A stretch of 64,000 bases of DNA from Hyphomicrobiales bacterium (GTDB lineage: Bacteria; Pseudomonadota; Alphaproteobacteria; Rhizobiales; Beijerinckiaceae), in assembly GCA_930633525.1 (NCBI GenBank), contig CAKNFP010000001.1, forward strand, positions 1,280,001 to 1,344,000, read 5' to 3'. Positions within the stretch are counted from its first letter, which is position 1. Each line of letters starts with the position of its first letter. The notes beneath the pieces were generated by a model. That model did no database searches and was not told the origin of the DNA. It worked only from the letters and a program-made list of their open reading frames with translations. Position numbers and translations under genes: made by a program. This document shows, piece by piece, positions 45,851 through 53,751 of this stretch.

Positions 45851-46830
45851 TGGCAGACATTCGCGACATCATCCGACAGAGCGCCGCGCGTTATGGCATC
45901 CCTGTGGACTACATGCAGCGGATGGCCCAGATCGAAAGCGGGTACAATCCAAATGCTCGAAACCCGTCTGGCGCGGCGGGCCTCTACCAGTTCATGCCCT
46001 CCACCGCGCGGCAATACGGGTTATCAGATCCGTACGACGCTGCGGCTAGCGCGGACGCAGCAGCGCGCCTCACGCTCGACAACAAGCGTCACCTCTCGAA
46101 TGTGCTGGGGCGAGAGCCATCGTCTGGAGAGCTTTATCTAGCGCATCAGCAAGGGGCAGGCGGCGCCTCGAAGCTTTTGACCAATCCTGATGCGGCAGCG
46201 TCATCTCTGGTGGGGCAGGCTGCCGTAACGCAGAACGGCGGGCAGTCGAATTGGAGCGCGAGGCAGTTCGCGGATAAATGGACCGGCAAATTCGCCGATG
46301 GCGCACGCGAGATCGGCGACAAGGTCTCATCCGCCACCAACAACTTTGGCGGTCTCCTCGCTCCAAAAGAGCAGGGGGCATTCTATCAGGATAAAATTCA
46401 GGGGCCACAGCAGCCGACGGCGGGCATGACAGGCGGCGGTGGCGGCCTGCTGGCCGGGGGTTTCGGGCTGAATGGTCCACAGGCCCAAGACACGCCCATG
46501 ACGATCAACCAGGGGCAGAACTCAAGCCTTCCGTCGTTCGCTCGTCCCGATGCGCCGCTGTTCGATATGAAGGGGCTCACCCCTACAGGTGGCGGCGGTG
46601 GGCTGGGTGGCGCGCTTGGAGGGCTTAGCGCCATTGCCAGCGCACTCGGCGGTGGCGGTGGGGGCGATAGTAAAGCCAGCTTGCCCCAGCTTCCTACCCC
46701 GGCACCCATGCCCGCGCACACTCCGAAAACCGAGGGCGTTCAGGCCATGTCGGCGCAGCGCCGCAATGAAGCTTTCAGCCTTCTCGCCCCGCGCCGTCGT
46801 GGCCGCGATCCTTTGTCCCTCTTAGGCTAA
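45850..46830 (+). CDS. Lytic transglycosylase (SLT), virion-associated
   Basis: The 326-residue protein has an N-terminal SLT domain: QRMAQIESGYNPNARNPSGAAGLYQFMPSTARQYG (catalytic Glu in QIESGYN) and ELYLAHQQGAGGASKLL. The C-terminus is Gly-rich, ending in basic RRRGRDPLSLLG. It opens the peptidoglycan during DNA entry. ATG at 45850 is used. Confidence 0.93.
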   Translation: MADIRDIIRQSAARYGIPVDYMQRMAQIESGYNPNARNPSGAAGLYQFMPSTARQYGLSDPYDAAASADAAARLTLDNKRHLSNVLGREPSSGELYLAHQQGAGGASKLLTNPDAAASSLVGQAAVTQNGGQSNWSARQFADKWTGKFADGAREIGDKVSSATNNFGGLLAPKEQGAFYQDKIQGPQQPTAGMTGGGGGLLAGGFGLNGPQAQDTPMTINQGQNSSLPSFARPDAPLFDMKGLTPTGGGGGLGGALGGLSAIASALGGGGGGDSKASLPQLPTPAPMPAHTPKTEGVQAMSAQRRNEAFSLLAPRRRGRDPLSLLG

Positions 46831-46841
46831 CGGAGCCCATA

Positions 46842-48086
46842 ATGGCCGGTGGAAGCCCCGAACAAACTCAGCAACTCGCTCAAGCCTATGGCGTGGACCC
46901 TTCTGTCGTGTCTCAGCTTCAGAAGCAGGACAGCTGGCAGCGTGCGGCCGCAATGATTGCCAGCTCCTTTGCGCCGCAAAGCCAGCAGGGCGCCCTTATG
47001 GCGCAGGGCCTGCAAAGCGGAGGTATCGAGGGCAAGCTGGGGGAGATCGCCAAGCTTCGCCAGATGTCCCTCCAGCAGCAGCAACGCCAGCAGATCGAGG
47101 CGAGCCTTCCTCAGATCTCGCAGCAGACAGGTCTTCCGATCGAACAGATCCGCTATCTCAATGCGGCCGGGAAATTACAGGATGTCCTCGGGCAACGCGA
47201 TGTTGTCGAGGATGCGTTCAAGGGGCGTCGTGTCATCGACAGGATGACGGGTGCTCCCGTTGGGCCCGGGATTCCTGGTCAGTCACCAATCGCCCCGCAG
47301 TGGCAAGATGGCCAGCTTATGGGCGGCTTTGACCAGGCTCAGGGCCGGTACATCTCACCAGAGGCCCTTGGCGCTGCGCCAGTCACGCAACAGGCGGGCG
47401 ATATTCCAGCTGCCCCTGCCGGCGTGAACCCCAAGCTTTGGAAAGAGCAGCAGACGAAAAACCTGTTTGATCGAACAGCGCCCGCTGGAACCGATGAAGT
47501 GTCGGGTCTACGCAAGGAAATACAAGGCCTGCCGTCTTATAAGAACCTCTCGCAGGCGGCCCCCATCTACAAATCGATGTCAGAAACCGCCGACAGGAAC
47601 AGCCGGGCCTCTGACCTCAACCTCGTCTACGGCCTCGGCAAGATCATGGATCCCGGCTCGGTCGTCCGAGAGGGCGAAATGGTCATGGTCAAGAACACGG
47701 CGTCTCTCCCGGATTGGCTGCTTGGCTCCATCAATTCTCTAAATGGCGGACAAGCGTTGCTCCCTGAAACCCGTGCGGCAATCATGCAGGAAGCGCACAG
47801 CCGCATGCAGAGCTATGAAGACATCTTCAGCCAAGACACGCAGATGTATCGCGGCATTGCTGGGCGGCGCGGGATGAACCCGGGTGACGTTATACCAGAC
47901 TTCGGCCGCGCCGCGCCGTACGAGCGTAAGAAGACGGGGGATGCCGAGGCGCCTAAGCAGGTTGGGCCCTCCGTGGCGCCTCCTCCAGCGGCCATCGAAT
48001 ATTTACGCGCCAACCCGCAGATGAAAGATGACTTTGATAGGAAGTATGGGGCCGGATCGTCGGATAGGATCCTTGGAGGACGGTAA
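46842..48086 (+). CDS. Internal virion / ejection protein (414 aa)
   Basis: Helical and Gln-rich (GSPEQTQQLAQAYGVDPSVVSQL, LRQMSLQQQQRQQIEASLPQI), without known domain. In this order (needle, transglycosylase, this, then a large helical protein) ejection proteins form a channel through the envelope. Function inferred from position and composition. Confidence 0.62.
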   Translation: MAGGSPEQTQQLAQAYGVDPSVVSQLQKQDSWQRAAAMIASSFAPQSQQGALMAQGLQSGGIEGKLGEIAKLRQMSLQQQQRQQIEASLPQISQQTGLPIEQIRYLNAAGKLQDVLGQRDVVEDAFKGRRVIDRMTGAPVGPGIPGQSPIAPQWQDGQLMGGFDQAQGRYISPEALGAAPVTQQAGDIPAAPAGVNPKLWKEQQTKNLFDRTAPAGTDEVSGLRKEIQGLPSYKNLSQAAPIYKSMSETADRNSRASDLNLVYGLGKIMDPGSVVREGEMVMVKNTASLPDWLLGSINSLNGGQALLPETRAAIMQEAHSRMQSYEDIFSQDTQMYRGIAGRRGMNPGDVIPDFGRAAPYERKKTGDAEAPKQVGPSVAPPPAAIEYLRANPQMKDDFDRKYGAGSSDRILGGR

Positions 48087-50062
48087 TGGCGAACCCTTTC
48101 GACCAGTTCGACACTTCCTCCAATCCATTCGATCGCTTCGACAACATCCCTGTTGTTCAAGCCAACACGCGCGAGGAGGCGAGGGCTTTTGCTCGTGGCG
48201 TCCCCATCATTGGCGGCGCTCTTGATGAGATGAACGCGGCGACGAATGCCGCACTCGATCCCGTCGTGCCTCAAGCTGTGTCGGACTTCTTCGGCTGGCA
48301 ACGCATCCCGGGGAACAACTTCTCAGAGCGTTACCAGAACGAGCTTGCCCGGCAGCGTGGCGATGACGCGGCGTATGACAAGGCGCATCCTTATGCATCG
48401 ACCGCCATGCAGCTTGCCGGTGGCATCGCCAGCGGCGGCGCGGCTCTAAAGGCGGGTGTACCGGTCCTTGGAGGATCTGGCAGTCTGGCGCAGCGTGCGG
48501 CGGTGAGTAGCGCCATCGGGGGTGGAACCGGCGCAGTTGACGGGTTCACGCGCGGCGAGGGCGGCGTCCAGAACCGCGCAGAGAGCGGGGCGTATAGCGC
48601 GGGTGTCGGCGCCCTCATTGGGGGGCTTGCCCCGGTCGCAGCCGCCGGCGTTGGTGCAGCGGCGCGTGGTGTGATGGATGCACTCGACGGTGGCTCGGTC
48701 CCCGGCGTAAGCCGCGCGGTTAGCCGACAACTGACAAATGTGGCGGACGAAGGAGCGCTAGCTCGTGCGCGCGAGCTTGGACCGGACGCGATGCTCCTCG
48801 ACACTGGAGCGTCCTTGCGCGGCTTTGCTGCAGGCGGTGCGCAGCAACCGGGCGTGGCTCGAACAATCTTCTCGGATGCACTCGGTGCGCGGGAGCAGGG
48901 CGCTAACCAGCGAATCCAGCAAGGCATCAACGCGGCGCTGGGCCCGGCCCCGGTGCCGTCACAACTGGAAGCTGTCATGCAGGCTTCTCGGCGGTCACTC
49001 GGCCCCGACTATCAGCAGGCTCTTGCGGGCGCTCGTGCGGTCGATACGCGCGGCCTGGCTGACAACCTGGACGCGGCGATTGTCGATCAGCGCGGGGCCG
49101 GGCGGGCGGCGGTGCAACGCGTGCGTGACATGCTGAACATTCACGGCACAGATCAACTTGATCCGTCCCCGCAAGCGCTACTGAACACCCGCCAAGCCAT
49201 TGACGGGATGCTCGCCAAAGAAACGGACACGAACGCACAGCGCTTGCTCGCCACCGCCCGCAAGAGCGTCGATGACGAGATTGCGCGTTCGATCCCGGGC
49301 ATCAAGGATGTTGACGCGCGATACGCTGAACTAGCCCGCCAGTCCGAAGGGTTGCAGGCTGGTGGCCGTGTTCTCGATGGCGGGAAGACCGCTATCCGCC
49401 CGTCCGAACTTAACGACATGATGAACCAGGGCGTGCAGCCCCAGGGGGCGTTCGTTGGCCCATCTGGCGAGGCCTTCAGGCTTCAGCAGGGCACCCGAGC
49501 TGAGATCGACCGTCTAGTCGGCACGACCGCGAATGACCGCATAGGGCTCAAGAAAGCGATCCAGGGGGAGGGGGATTGGAACCGCACCAAGCTCGAAGCC
49601 CTATTCGGCAAGGCCCCGACAGACGATCTCCTGCGTCTAGCGGACAAAGAGGCGACATACGCTGCGTCGAACCAACTCGCCTTTGGTGGGTCGCAGACGG
49701 CCCCCCGGCAGGCCGCGGCAGAATTCTTCGGGCGCGTCGAAGCCCCTGAGGTCAACCCTGCGTCCACGATGACGGGCTTAGCTGCTAACGCGGCACAGAA
49801 GGCATGGCGAACTGTCGGCGGTAGGGCGGCGGACTCGCTGGCTGAAGCGAGGCGCGCGGAAATGGCCAGAATTCTCGTATCGACCGGTGAAGCGCGGGAC
49901 AAGATCCTCCGGTCATTGGCTAACGCTCCGGCGCGAGAAGCCGCGCGTGGTCGGTCTGCTGATGCTATCGGCCGCGTGGCGGGTCTTGGTCTTCTTGGCC
50001 TCCCCGAAGACCAAATGCGCGATCGCGTGCGTCGCGTCGGCGGTCTATTAGGTGCGCGATGA
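48086..50062 (+). CDS. Internal virion / ejection protein (658 aa)
   Basis: Starts MANPFDQFDTSSNPFDRF, then a hydrophobic Gly/Ala segment (GGIASGGAALKAGVP ... GALIGGLAPVAAAGVGAAARG) that may insert in membrane, and long helices to the end. This composition is typical of P22 gp16- or gp20-like DNA ejection proteins. Its 3' end overlaps a convergent gene by 98 bp. Confidence 0.68.
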   Translation: MANPFDQFDTSSNPFDRFDNIPVVQANTREEARAFARGVPIIGGALDEMNAATNAALDPVVPQAVSDFFGWQRIPGNNFSERYQNELARQRGDDAAYDKAHPYASTAMQLAGGIASGGAALKAGVPVLGGSGSLAQRAAVSSAIGGGTGAVDGFTRGEGGVQNRAESGAYSAGVGALIGGLAPVAAAGVGAAARGVMDALDGGSVPGVSRAVSRQLTNVADEGALARARELGPDAMLLDTGASLRGFAAGGAQQPGVARTIFSDALGAREQGANQRIQQGINAALGPAPVPSQLEAVMQASRRSLGPDYQQALAGARAVDTRGLADNLDAAIVDQRGAGRAAVQRVRDMLNIHGTDQLDPSPQALLNTRQAIDGMLAKETDTNAQRLLATARKSVDDEIARSIPGIKDVDARYAELARQSEGLQAGGRVLDGGKTAIRPSELNDMMNQGVQPQGAFVGPSGEAFRLQQGTRAEIDRLVGTTANDRIGLKKAIQGEGDWNRTKLEALFGKAPTDDLLRLADKEATYAASNQLAFGGSQTAPRQAAAEFFGRVEAPEVNPASTMTGLAANAAQKAWRTVGGRAADSLAEARRAEMARILVSTGEARDKILRSLANAPAREAARGRSADAIGRVAGLGLLGLPEDQMRDRVRRVGGLLGAR

Positions 50063-50207
50063 AAATAATCCCGCCGACACCGGCAAGACTGAGAAGCAGA
50101 TAGCTCCACGGGCCCATCTGGCCCTGGAGCCACAACATCCCCAATGTCGCTCCCGCCATAATGGCAAGGTAGACAAGAATGGCGACGATTTGGACGGCGG
50201 TTCTCAA
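49965..50207 (-). CDS. Small membrane protein (80 aa), TTG start
   Basis: Two hydrophobic helices (VQIVAILVYLAIMAGATLGMLWL and WSYLLLSLAGVGGIIFIAHLI) with a charged tail (DRRRDARDRAFG). The TTG at 50207 is the only reasonable start; it overlaps the ejection gene tail to tail. Probably the last gene of a short leftward transcript with the lipoprotein gene. Unknown role. Confidence 0.55.
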   Translation of the reverse strand: MRTAVQIVAILVYLAIMAGATLGMLWLQGQMGPWSYLLLSLAGVGGIIFIAHLIDRRRDARDRAFGLRGGQEDQDPPRGR

Positions 50208-50221
50208 TTTTTAGCTTCTAG

Positions 50222-50776
50222 CTACCTGATGCTGTACGTTATGGAAGTCGGTGTCGCGTTCTCGATATAGAGCGTCCGTCCTGACATGGGAACGGCTGGA
50301 TTCTTTCGCCAGTCCACCTCGATCGGGATCGTCGCTCGCGCTGCGGAATAGCCCTGCGCACCGATAGGGGGAGCGAGATACCCCCCGGATGATGAAGCCG
50401 TGCCCATAACTGGCGTTGTCCCCACCCATCCCGATACAGAGGTCGTTTGCTGGGTCGGAACGTAGATCGGAGTGCTATTCATAGTGGTCTGATTGGACTG
50501 GATATCGACGCCGCTTCGAACGAGCAGCGCGTTTCCATTTCGCAGGCCGCCATACTGGACGGCTGTCATGCCTGTTGTTGTCGTGCGCCCGAAAAGGTCG
50601 GCGCGCCCGAACGCGTTCGGCATGCTCTTTTTCTCATCGGCGCGGAAGATAACGTCTCCAACGCCGGCCGTAACTGACTGTCCGATCGGCTGTGCAATAT
50701 CCGAAGAATGCTGGATCTGCTGGCAAGCGGCGGTCGCCATCGCCACGGCGGCCCCAATAACACCCCAACGTCGCAT
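50222..50776 (-). CDS. Lipoprotein (184 aa)
   Basis: Starts MRRWGVIGAAVAMATAACQQIQ with a typical type II signal and lipobox TAAC. The mature part is beta-rich, Ser/Thr-rich (TTMNSTPIYVPTQQTTSVSG). It is expressed opposite to the late genes, so it may be a lysogenic conversion gene active in the prophage state. Possibly a surface or exclusion factor. Confidence 0.7.
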   Translation of the reverse strand: MRRWGVIGAAVAMATAACQQIQHSSDIAQPIGQSVTAGVGDVIFRADEKKSMPNAFGRADLFGRTTTTGMTAVQYGGLRNGNALLVRSGVDIQSNQTTMNSTPIYVPTQQTTSVSGWVGTTPVMGTASSSGGYLAPPIGAQGYSAARATIPIEVDWRKNPAVPMSGRTLYIENATPTSITYSIR

Positions 50777-50806
50777 AGTTCCCCCCCCACTCAAGCTGGT
50801 GGCGAA

Positions 50807-51022
50807 CTATACGCGCCTAGGCGACTGTTCGAAAACTGTATCGTCGCCAGATATCTGCATGATCCCGATGCTTTCGGCGCAGCCGCTCTTCTTAATGTAG
50901 CCCTCGCTGCTAACGGCGATCTCCTCGCCATTCTTGGCGTAGTAGACCCACCGCCACTCCCCGCGAGTGTCTTTGTACATGTAGTAACACGGGTATGTCA
51001 GATCGGAAGGACGAACAGACAT
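50807..51022 (-). CDS. DUF1508-like small protein (71 aa)
   Basis: The segment YYMYKDTRGEWRWVYYAKNGEEIAVSSEGYIKKSGC matches the DUF1508/YegP pattern (YKDxxGEWRW, NGExIAxSSExY). One copy of the repeat is present, while YegP has two. Function of the family is unclear. Divergent with the next gene. Confidence 0.82.
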   Translation of the reverse strand: MSVRPSDLTYPCYYMYKDTRGEWRWVYYAKNGEEIAVSSEGYIKKSGCAESIGIMQISGDDTVFEQSPRRV

Positions 51023-51266
51023 GGATAACTCCCCCCATTCCCTTTACGGCGTTCGCTACCGCCATAACGGCAGGACCTATTTGGTCGCTTTCCCTGCCAC
51101 GTCTGAAGAAGATGCGAACTCACGCCTTGAGTCAATCGCGAGAGGCGAATGCATAGGAGCAATGGTAAGACAAGATCGCTCGCCACTTTGGCGCCGGATG
51201 CTCGACAAGGGGAATCTATTGAATTTCCCCTCTCTCTTCCGCTCCCGGCATGACCGTCCCGCTTGA
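51021..51266 (+). CDS. Hypothetical protein (81 aa)
   Basis: MDNSPHSLYGVRYRHNGRTYLVAFPATSEEDANSRL: a short beta-alpha unit, then a basic C-terminus. Shares only two bases with its divergent neighbour. No family recognised. Confidence 0.5.
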   Translation: MDNSPHSLYGVRYRHNGRTYLVAFPATSEEDANSRLESIARGECIGAMVRQDRSPLWRRMLDKGNLLNFPSLFRSRHDRPA

Positions 51267-51354
51267 ACGGGTGCGGCAGAGTCCTACCCATTAGCCATCC
51301 AAGCGAGACGTGTCTTCATGGGTGGCGAACATACCACAATTGATAGGAGTTCAC

Positions 51355-51729
51355 ATGATGCAGCAAGGAGGATCCTCCTTCCAGTGCGGCCTAGGACAGC
51401 AACCCGTGTTCCCGGCCCCAGCCCCAGACTACAGCCTACAAAACAAGGTGGCTGAGGAGTATAGGCGCAAATATCTCTGTGAGGACGCGTCTGACCTCTG
51501 GGGGGCTGGCTCTGGCAACCGCGCGGCTGCTATGAAGATCGCGCTATCGCTCCCAACAGTACGCGTAGCCGCGCTAAAGGTGCTGCGTGATGCTGCGGCG
51601 CTCCATGAAATGCTTATCAAAGGAGTGCCACGAGACGATATAGGCCCGCTCGGGGCTATGGGCGAGTCCGACGACGACCCGGATGATCTAGTTAAACCGA
51701 GGATTGACCCAGTTGTTCGTGCCCGCTAG
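51355..51729 (+). CDS. Hypothetical protein (124 aa)
   Basis: Start MMQQGGSSFQCGLG has GGAG at a good distance. Middle is helical (NRAAAMKIALSLPTVRVAALKVLRDAAAL) and the end is acidic (SDDDPDDLVKPRI). Overlaps the convergent next gene by 42 bp. Unknown function. Confidence 0.55.
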   Translation: MMQQGGSSFQCGLGQQPVFPAPAPDYSLQNKVAEEYRRKYLCEDASDLWGAGSGNRAAAMKIALSLPTVRVAALKVLRDAAALHEMLIKGVPRDDIGPLGAMGESDDDPDDLVKPRIDPVVRAR

Positions 51730-51954
51730 GGCCTTTTGATATGATGGCTTTTTGGAAAACTCGATCACCATTAACCGGTCGTCCTGATCTATGTAAGAGC
51801 TTAAATGTTCTCTCACATCTTTGGCGGTCGAGTTTAGTTCGACAAGGTACATAGACAAGAGGCACTTAACGGCCTTCAACCTATCCATCTCTTCCCAGAG
51901 TTCTGGGTAGTCCTTCTCGTCTTGAAGATCGTAGCTAACGACGAAATACGCCAT
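51688..51954 (-). CDS. Cas2/VapD-like ferredoxin-fold small protein (88 aa)
   Basis: From MAYFVVSYDLQDEKDYPELWEEMDRL the sequence follows the pattern of a small family with a ferredoxin-like fold related to Cas2 and VapD: a first strand with YDL (Asp at the site of the Cas2 metal), a helix, VKCLLSMYLVELN, a helix, then RLMVIEFSKK. No cas1 or CRISPR array is present, so it is not part of an adaptation module. It may be a toxin-like nuclease or an inactive scaffold. Confidence 0.6.
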   Translation of the reverse strand: MAYFVVSYDLQDEKDYPELWEEMDRLKAVKCLLSMYLVELNSTAKDVREHLSSYIDQDDRLMVIEFSKKPSYQKALAGTNNWVNPRFN

Positions 51955-52007
51955 ATCCCCCTCCCATAGCATTTAAAGCTACAGCCTAGCAGGGAGCGGG
52001 AGAGAGT

Positions 52008-52172
52008 CTAGGGTTTGGCAGCCTCGATAGGCCAATGCTGATTTTCGTAGGCTTCGATGAGGTTCACAAGTGCGGTGAACCTTTCTGCATCAGCGGTGCC
52101 GGGCATGGGTTCGTTCAGGAAATAGCGCTCTACCTCGACGAGGGCTTGCTCGTACTCTGCGCTGTCCGCCAT
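52008..52172 (-). CDS. Short protein resembling the N-terminus of HigA-type antitoxins (54 aa)
   Basis: ADSAEYEQALVEVERYFLNEPMPGTADAERFTALVNLIEAYENQHWPI: this segment matches the beginning of HigA-like antitoxins (helices ending in AYExxHxPI), but the protein stops before the XRE helix-turn-helix. No HigB toxin is encoded nearby. It could be a truncated antitoxin or a decoy. Confidence 0.6.
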   Translation of the reverse strand: MADSAEYEQALVEVERYFLNEPMPGTADAERFTALVNLIEAYENQHWPIEAAKP

Positions 52173-52182
52173 GCGCGCAACC

Positions 52183-52308
52183 TTACTTCTTCGGTGCGGG
52201 CCTTTGAGGCTCGTCCATGAACCAGTCCCGGGTGAGATAAAGCGCGACCATGACGCTCAGGGGGGTCCAGATTATAAAGGCGAGGGTGATCCACAAGGCA
52301 GTCGTCAT
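52183..52308 (-). CDS. Single-helix membrane peptide (41 aa)
   Basis: MTTALWITLAFIIWTPLSVMV then ALYLTRDWFMDEPQRPAPKK: one transmembrane helix and a polar tail. Start overlaps the stop of the gene before it. Unknown function. Confidence 0.55.
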   Translation of the reverse strand: MTTALWITLAFIIWTPLSVMVALYLTRDWFMDEPQRPAPKK

Positions 52309-52523
52309 CTGAGCCTTCCCAGCCACCAACGGGCCCCTAAATGTAATGCGAAACTAAAGGCGTTACAAGCGTTTGCGATTACAGCGTCAGTGATGGAGGG
52401 CGTTCTTCCGGAGGAGATGACGCTCACCACGGGCCCGATATAACCGATGGCGAGGACCGCGATAGCGATGCCATTCGCATAAGTGGCAGTGAGCTTTGTA
52501 CGTTCGTTATGGACCAGACTCAT
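52305..52523 (-). CDS. Small membrane protein (72 aa)
   Basis: From MSLVHNERTKLTATYANG, a hydrophobic segment GIAIAVLAIGYIGPVVSVI, then a second one around FALHLGARWWLG. A G-rich leader precedes the ATG. ATGA coupling with the next gene. Unknown role; part of a lysogeny-side operon. Confidence 0.55.
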   Translation of the reverse strand: MSLVHNERTKLTATYANGIAIAVLAIGYIGPVVSVISSGRTPSITDAVIANACNAFSFALHLGARWWLGRLR

Positions 52524-52571
52524 GGGCGCCCCCCCCCGGTGAGAGGAGCCTATCAAGGAGAGGCAAAGAGT

Positions 52572-52823
52572 CTAGGGCTTGGTGGCCTTGCGCTCTTTAA
52601 GCCACTCGATCAGGTCTTCCACACTGATAACGTCCGGCCCGCCAAAATCGATCACCTTTGTATTCCGCTCGGCATAGAAGGTTGATTCGAGGCGGGCGAT
52701 GATCTCCGCGTTCATTGAGCGATGGTTTTCCGCCGCAGCCGTTTTGATGCGATCCATGAGGCCCGGCGGGAACCGGACCATGGTCTTGTCGACTTCGTCG
52801 CTCGGGTACTTCGGTCTAGCCAT
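52572..52823 (-). CDS. Arc-like ribbon-helix-helix repressor
   Basis: The 83-residue protein has the Arc pattern: KTMVRFPPGLMDRIKTAAAENHRSMNAEIIARLE (strand, helix, turn, helix). It is divergent from an antirepressor gene with a palindromic operator between, exactly the Arc-Ant arrangement of P22 immI. It should repress ant and itself. Confidence 0.88.
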   Translation of the reverse strand: MARPKYPSDEVDKTMVRFPPGLMDRIKTAAAENHRSMNAEIIARLESTFYAERNTKVIDFGGPDVISVEDLIEWLKERKATKP

Positions 52824-52843
52824 GAGGGCTCGATACCAAAAAA

Positions 52844-52921
52844 ATACGGAGTAAGCAAAACTGCCCCTTGACTACGTAACGGAATGTTACCAATCTACCT
52901 CCGTATCAAATCAATACGGAG
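52844..52921. promoter_or_regulatory. Arc-like operator and antirepressor promoter
   Basis: CTCCGTAT (52899-52906) and ATACGGAG (52914-52921) form a perfect inverted repeat with a seven-base spacer. A further ATACGGAG copy is at 52844-52851. Between them lies TTGACT (52868-52873) with a weak -10 CAATCT 17 bases on, reading toward the antirepressor. The last repeat overlaps the ribosome-binding region of that gene. Confidence 0.75.
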
Positions 52922-52927
52922 CCTCCT

Positions 52928-53491
52928 ATGGGCAAGGTCATCACTGTAGATTTCCGGAATGACACGCTTTTCGCTGTCGAACGCGACGACGGGGTTTTTA
53001 TCGCGCTCAAGCCTATTGTTGATCGCATGGGGCTGTCCTGGGGGAGCCAGCACAACCGGCTCATGCGAGACCCCATTCTGTCCGAAGGGATCTTCACCAC
53101 GAAGATGCCTTCCATCGGAGGGGCGCAGGAAACCACCTGCTTGAAGATGCAACTTCTGAACGGCTGGCTGTTTGGCATCGACGAAAGCCGGGTAAAGGAC
53201 CATGAGGTTAGGGAAGTTATCCTGACCTATAAGCGGGAATGCTATTCCGTCCTCTTCGACCGTTTCTACGGCAAGATGACGAAAGAGGCGCCGCTGATTG
53301 AGGACGAGCCCCACGAGAACGAGAGCGTCAAGCTCCGCATGATCAACGAGAGCCGGCAGGTCTTCGGCACTCAGGCTGCGGCGCAACTCTGGTTCCGGCT
53401 CGGCCTGCCGGTCGTCCCGGCCATGCTGCATGACCCGCGTCAGCTGAACCTTCTTGACTACTCGGTCATCAAGACGGCGGAGGCCGCCTAA
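52928..53491 (+). CDS. ant: Antirepressor, P22 Ant N-terminal domain type
   Basis: Begins KVITVDFRNDTLFAVERDDGVFIALKPIVDRMGLSWGSQHNRL, the P22_AR_N domain, followed by GWLFGIDESRVKDHEVREVILTYKRECYSVLFD. These proteins bind and inactivate CI-type repressors and so trigger induction. Here it stands under control of the divergent Arc-like gene. Confidence 0.93.
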   Translation: MGKVITVDFRNDTLFAVERDDGVFIALKPIVDRMGLSWGSQHNRLMRDPILSEGIFTTKMPSIGGAQETTCLKMQLLNGWLFGIDESRVKDHEVREVILTYKRECYSVLFDRFYGKMTKEAPLIEDEPHENESVKLRMINESRQVFGTQAAAQLWFRLGLPVVPAMLHDPRQLNLLDYSVIKTAEAA

Positions 53492-53751
53492 TGTCGGAAA
53501 AGATTAGCTACATCGCGCCATTCGGGCTTCGGATGCCGAGCGATATCAGGGCGTGGGTTGAGCGCAGCGCAGACCAGATCGATCGATCTATGAATTATGT
53601 GATCGTGGCAATCCTTCGAGACCGGATGAAATCTTCGGCCTCGGTAGCAGCGACGGGGAGCGGGCTGGTCACCAAGTCCCCCGCCGCTGCTTATGACACC
53701 GCTGCCTTGGCCGGCAGCGATATCGCCAACCCGGCAAATGGAGTGCCGTGA
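53491..53751 (+). CDS. Second Arc/Mnt-like ribbon-helix-helix protein (86 aa)
   Basis: APFGLRMPSDIRAWVERSADQIDRSMNYVIVAILRDRM is again an RHH unit (strand GLRMP, helices, SMNYVIV turn). The tail is low in complexity. Encoded directly after ant with ATGA coupling, it may serve as a feedback repressor, like Mnt in P22 or Arc/Mnt analogues downstream of ant. Confidence 0.8.
   Translation: MSEKISYIAPFGLRMPSDIRAWVERSADQIDRSMNYVIVAILRDRMKSSASVAATGSGLVTKSPAAAYDTAALAGSDIANPANGVP

Noticed and set aside
51688..51954. CRISPR-Cas adaptation gene cas2
   Set aside because: No cas1, effector or repeat array occurs in the window; similarity is limited to the fold pattern.
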